Virus record (IMG/VR): IMGVR_UViG_3300031631_000402
Span: 1-23,536 of that record
Origin: a virus
Direction: 5' to 3' (one strand)
Length of the DNA stretch: 23,536 bases
A model generated the notes under the pieces. The model made no database searches and was not told the DNA's origin. It was given only the letters and a program-made list of their open reading frames with translations. The position numbers and the translations under genes are program-made. Shown in pieces: positions 20,447-23,536 of the stretch. Every line of letters begins with the position of its first letter. Position 1 is the first letter of the stretch.

Positions 20447-23104
20447 TTATAAACAAGAGCAACAGAACGCCCTTCCTAATGAAAGACATTGGCCTACATT
20501 AAGACATAAGTCTCCTATAAATTCTTCTTCCCTTAAAGCTATCCAGTTTAATCTCATCACCGCCGCCTTCTTTTCTTCCCCTATTTGGTTTAATCCTATC
20601 ATACCTGTAACATGAGCGATCTTCCTTTTATCCTCAGTAAAGTTACCCATGCCTAATGTTTCTAAATCATAAGAACCTGCGTCAGCTTGAGTAGGAGCTA
20701 TAACCAAACAATGTTTTTCCTGGGATAGTTTTCTCATAGCTTTCCATGTGGCGTTCACTGTTCCTCGTTCTGAAAGGTTGGATCCGCCTGGTTCCACATC
20801 AAGGATGTCAGGATAATCAATTATAATAATATCAGGAACAAATCCTTCAAACACTTCCCATTGATTTAATATAGTTTCTATGCCTGCTATGTTAATGGAG
20901 GAGTTGGCGTGAATAGAGCTTTTGACATAAGTTACATCTTTCTTAATGCCATTCGCTCGCATGAACTTATCCATTCCTTTTTTCCTAGATTTATTTGTCG
21001 CCACTTTATCGCAGAACACCTCTTTGGTCTTGTGTCTTATCTTCTTCCCTTTCCTTCCCATTTTCAAAGGAACTTTAATAGGACCGAGATTTGATTTAAA
21101 CATAGGCCGTCTAGATAACCTTACACCCATTCTTCTTAGTATCTGGGATTGCGACATATCACCCACCTCAAATAAGGCTACCCGTCTTTGGTTCATTAAA
21201 GCCCTAAACAGGAACTCCACGCACCACCAAGTATTATGAACAAGACAATTACCAGCCACATAGTTATGGGTAGTTTGGATTGTTAAATCATATGTATGTT
21301 TTTCTCCTACGTCTTCAATTTTTTCTATTGTATCCCATAGAATGTCAGCATTCATATATTTTTCGTATGCTCGAGTGCCTTTTGTGTTTTGAAAAGATTT
21401 TCGCATCACAGGCTGTTTTTTATTTAATTGATATTTTACACTTGTGGCTTTGTTTTGTCCAAATATCTCATAAAACCCTTTTCCATCTTTTCTTATTTCT
21501 TCCTTCACTTCTTTGTAAAACTTCAACCCAACTTCATATGGGAGTTTGTCAAGGAAAGACCTTCCAGGAATAATATCTACTTCTTTCTGTGTCTTTGGAG
21601 TGTCAAAATTAATTTCTTTTATGAATTTTGCAATGTTTTCATCATCACCTATTATTAACTCCCAAGCTGTGAACTTCCCATTTATAACTTTTCTAATAGT
21701 GTACACAAGCCCAAACCGAGTGAGTAATGATGCTATTTGGTATATTAAAGGTCTGTTAGCCAAGCAAATTCCAATCTGTCTGTTTTTATTTTTATTACAG
21801 CACCATCCGTCACAAGTATACAGAACCCTTAAAAACTCAGCTACCTTCCCTTTTGGTAACTTTAATATTTCTTCTGGGATTAATTTAGTTTTTGCTGAAT
21901 GTCCGGCTAATCCATATCCTCTTATGTAGTCGTTTGCTCCGGACAATCCATAAGAAATATCATTTTCCTTCCATCCTATGCCTAAGTCGATACAACACCT
22001 CTTAAAATCAGCAATAATATCTTCATTGATATTTGTAAAAGAAGCATTCAAACCATTTTTTCTTCTTGTTCCGTCTTTCTTTAATTTATTTATGTGCCCT
22101 TGAGTACAGCACCCTTCTGCTATCATGTACGCTAGGAATCGAACCAACGTGCTTTTCATATAATAGCTTCCAAAATTATCAAGCTTCTTAGGAACGGCTA
22201 TATAATCCTTTTCTTTCAAGTCCCCTATCTCCTTCCATCCGGAAGGTGTTAGATACTTATGATTAAATGTAGTTATAATTTCCCTTCCACCCCTTGTAGT
22301 GACTTTACAACAGGACTTAATCCCATTATCCCAATGTTGTAGTATAGGTGTTTCTTTAAATCTTGATATTTCTTCATCATAAGTTAATACTTTGACATCA
22401 AGCTTTTTATTTACAATCTGAGAAATAGGCAAACTCCGTCCATCTGATAATTGTATTAATGTGGATCCTTCAATACACTTGCCTCGTTTTTCCGGACCTA
22501 GTATGCCAAGGAGACAATCGCGACACAAAGAATGACCAAAGAATCTATTTGCGTCCTCGTCATGCCAGTCTATTAGGGGTTTCTGTGATTCCGAATAGGC
22601 AAGCTCCCAAGCTTCTTCATTATTAAATGGATCTATGCCACTGCCCGTTTCCTTTGTTACAGCTGAATACCGTGCTATCGCACTTGAAGCGGCTATCATA
22701 TCCCCTTCCGTAAGGCTATAGTCTAACTCGTCTTTAAGTGCTTCTATTTGCTTGATGTTAAGGTATTCAGTTGTTATATCTAAATATCGTTGAACGTTTA
22801 ATGTTTTATGTTGTTCATATTGCTCTGAGAGATTTTCTAAAACATCACTTACAGCTTCCATTTGTTCAGAAGAAGCTTTTCCTTTCCTAACCCACCCATG
22901 ATAGATAGATTCTATTTGACTTCCAGGGGCTTCACCATACTTGGTATAATACTTCAAACACCATGTGGCAATTTGTCTGAGTGGAGGACTTTTCAGTAGG
23001 TCTGTATTTATCAAAGAAGCAACCTGAAGCAGATACTCTTTGGAAACCACCATAGCTGTAATTATCTTTTGTTCACTTATCGTGTCAATCTTAGTTCGTT
23101 CCAT
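20447..23104 (-). CDS. DnaB-like replicative DNA helicase interrupted by an intein
   Basis: The full frame is 885 codons; the spliced product would be about 470 residues. The N-extein (1-209) has a helical DnaB-type N-terminal domain and ends in the P-loop G203-P-E-K-R-G-K209. The C-extein (625-885) restarts with T-W-W, restoring GPEKRGKT. Walker B is P-D-I-I-I-I-D-Y-P-D (C-extein 133-142). APTQAD is the sensor-like Gln motif, and HVTGMIGLNQ is near the end, as in RecA-fold hexameric helicases. It would unwind DNA at the phage fork. The start overlaps the preceding gene by 14 bases. The protein ends in a cysteine-rich FCCSCL tail. Confidence 0.87.
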   Translation of the reverse strand: MERTKIDTISEQKIITAMVVSKEYLLQVASLINTDLLKSPPLRQIATWCLKYYTKYGEAPGSQIESIYHGWVRKGKASSEQMEAVSDVLENLSEQYEQHKTLNVQRYLDITTEYLNIKQIEALKDELDYSLTEGDMIAASSAIARYSAVTKETGSGIDPFNNEEAWELAYSESQKPLIDWHDEDANRFFGHSLCRDCLLGILGPEKRGKCIEGSTLIQLSDGRSLPISQIVNKKLDVKVLTYDEEISRFKETPILQHWDNGIKSCCKVTTRGGREIITTFNHKYLTPSGWKEIGDLKEKDYIAVPKKLDNFGSYYMKSTLVRFLAYMIAEGCCTQGHINKLKKDGTRRKNGLNASFTNINEDIIADFKRCCIDLGIGWKENDISYGLSGANDYIRGYGLAGHSAKTKLIPEEILKLPKGKVAEFLRVLYTCDGWCCNKNKNRQIGICLANRPLIYQIASLLTRFGLVYTIRKVINGKFTAWELIIGDDENIAKFIKEINFDTPKTQKEVDIIPGRSFLDKLPYEVGLKFYKEVKEEIRKDGKGFYEIFGQNKATSVKYQLNKKQPVMRKSFQNTKGTRAYEKYMNADILWDTIEKIEDVGEKHTYDLTIQTTHNYVAGNCLVHNTWWCVEFLFRALMNQRRVALFEVGDMSQSQILRRMGVRLSRRPMFKSNLGPIKVPLKMGRKGKKIRHKTKEVFCDKVATNKSRKKGMDKFMRANGIKKDVTYVKSSIHANSSINIAGIETILNQWEVFEGFVPDIIIIDYPDILDVEPGGSNLSERGTVNATWKAMRKLSQEKHCLVIAPTQADAGSYDLETLGMGNFTEDKRKIAHVTGMIGLNQIGEEKKAAVMRLNWIALREEEFIGDLCLNVGQCLSLGRAFCCSCL
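21233..22477 (-). other. LAGLIDADG intein in the helicase P-loop (415 residues)
   Basis: The intein runs from C210 to N624 of the precursor, with +1 Thr. Block A is CIEGSTLIQLSDG; block B is TTFNHKYLT. The two endonuclease motifs are FLAYMIAEGCC and FLRVLYTCDGWC (LAGLIDADG blocks C and E, with acidic residues E and D kept). Blocks F and G are HTYDLTIQTTHNYVAG and CLVHN. All splicing residues are present, so both splicing and homing look intact. Insertion is between the Lys and Thr of the P-loop, so the helicase is inactive until splicing. Confidence 0.94.
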
Positions 23105-23536
23105 CTAAAATCTCCTTTATTAATCTAGGTGTCCATTGTTTCTGTTTCACAATCCCGTAAAAATATCTATTGAAGTTCTTTCCTTTAGGTGAGAAGTTTT
23201 TAAAGTCCCCTCCCCATTCAGGCCAGCTCTTAATCTCTTTGTTTATCCACATGGAGTATCCTATGAAAAAGACTCTATCGCTAAATAGACTATCTTCATA
23301 TATTTTCTTAAGACCTGGGTCCGTATCACTATCATGCAATTTCTGCAAGGATAGATCCAATTCCTGTTTTATTTCTTTTACCAGTATTGGGAGTGTATCC
23401 TTTTGGCAGTTGTTGATAGATGTAAAATTAGACTTCATTGATGTTAAATATTTCTTCTCTTCTTTTGTCAATTGTGTTTTTGGTTCGTCTGGTGTATCTC
23501 CATTTTCTTCCATCTGCCTTAACATGGATATTTCTA
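23091..23536 (-). CDS. Hypothetical protein, possibly continuing past the window end
   Basis: An ATG at 23525 gives 144 residues and one at 23513 gives 140, but the frame stays open to the window edge, so the true start may lie outside. Ribosome sites for both ATGs are weak (AAGG only). The protein is charged, with a helical middle (about 40-75), aromatic residues in the second half (YSMWINKEIKSWPEWGGDF) and a basic C-terminus. It overlaps the helicase start by 14 bases, so its product may act with the helicase, for example as a loader or accessory factor, but no motif supports a specific call. Confidence 0.6.
   Translation of the reverse strand, partial: EISMLRQMEENGDTPDEPKTQLTKEEKKYLTSMKSNFTSINNCQKDTLPILVKEIKQELDLSLQKLHDSDTDPGLKKIYEDSLFSDRVFFIGYSMWINKEIKSWPEWGGDFKNFSPKGKNFNRYFYGIVKQKQWTPRLIKEILDGTN

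Noticed and set aside
19434-20615. Long plus-strand ORF of 393 codons
   Set aside because: It is the reverse of the acidic gene, queC end and helicase end; the long serine run mirrors GAC/GAG codons on the other strand. No ribosome site or domain supports it.

Overview
This window reads as the replication, recombination and DNA-modification region of a tailed bacteriophage (or a prophage or large phage contig). Every convincing gene lies on the minus strand, so transcription runs from high to low coordinates. Genes are packed with ATGA or TAATG start/stop overlaps and mostly carry strong AAAGGAG-type ribosome binding sites. The only non-coding stretches of any length are 19598-19687 and 20339-20446. 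There are no stretches over 300 bases without a gene, and I saw no tRNA, rRNA, CRISPR or insertion sequence. The host cannot be named from the sequence; the base composition is AT-rich and the translation signals are bacterial.

Region 1 (about 23.5-20.4 kb) holds a small unknown protein and a DnaB-like replicative helicase whose P-loop is interrupted by a full LAGLIDADG intein. Region 2 (20.3-15.3 kb) starts with an acidic protein that has a possible winged-helix end. It continues as a 7-deazaguanine operon: QueC, QueD, QueE, a phosphoribosyltransferase-FolE fusion, QueF, a phage DpdA-like transglycosylase, and a small ORF that looks like the missing N-terminal piece of DpdA, placed after it. 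Together these could make preQ1 (through preQ0) and put it into phage DNA in place of guanine, a known route to restriction evasion.

Region 3 (15.4-8.9 kb) is the replisome: a sliding clamp, a family-4 uracil-DNA-glycosylase-like domain fused to a proofreading exonuclease, a separate family A polymerase domain, a HAD-fold protein, two tiny proteins, and a clamp loader ATPase. The clamp loader carries an intein at its Walker B motif. The linker of that intein contains, in a different reading frame and with its own perfect Shine-Dalgarno sequence, a gene for a zinc-finger EDxHD (Vsr-like) homing endonuclease. This overlapping arrangement is the most striking thing in the window.

Region 4 (8.9 kb-1) is recombination and repair: a UvsY-like mediator, a 49-residue membrane protein, a gp32-like single-strand binding protein with a very long polyampholyte tail, a RecA/UvsX recombinase, a FEN-type 5' exonuclease, zinc-ribbon proteins, a PD-(D/E)XK-like nuclease, an ATP-dependent DNA ligase with altered motifs, a patatin-like lipase, a half-Rad50 ATPase ending at its zinc hook, and an Mre11/SbcD-like phosphoesterase that runs off the window start.

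All functional names come from motif recognition by eye. No database search was run.
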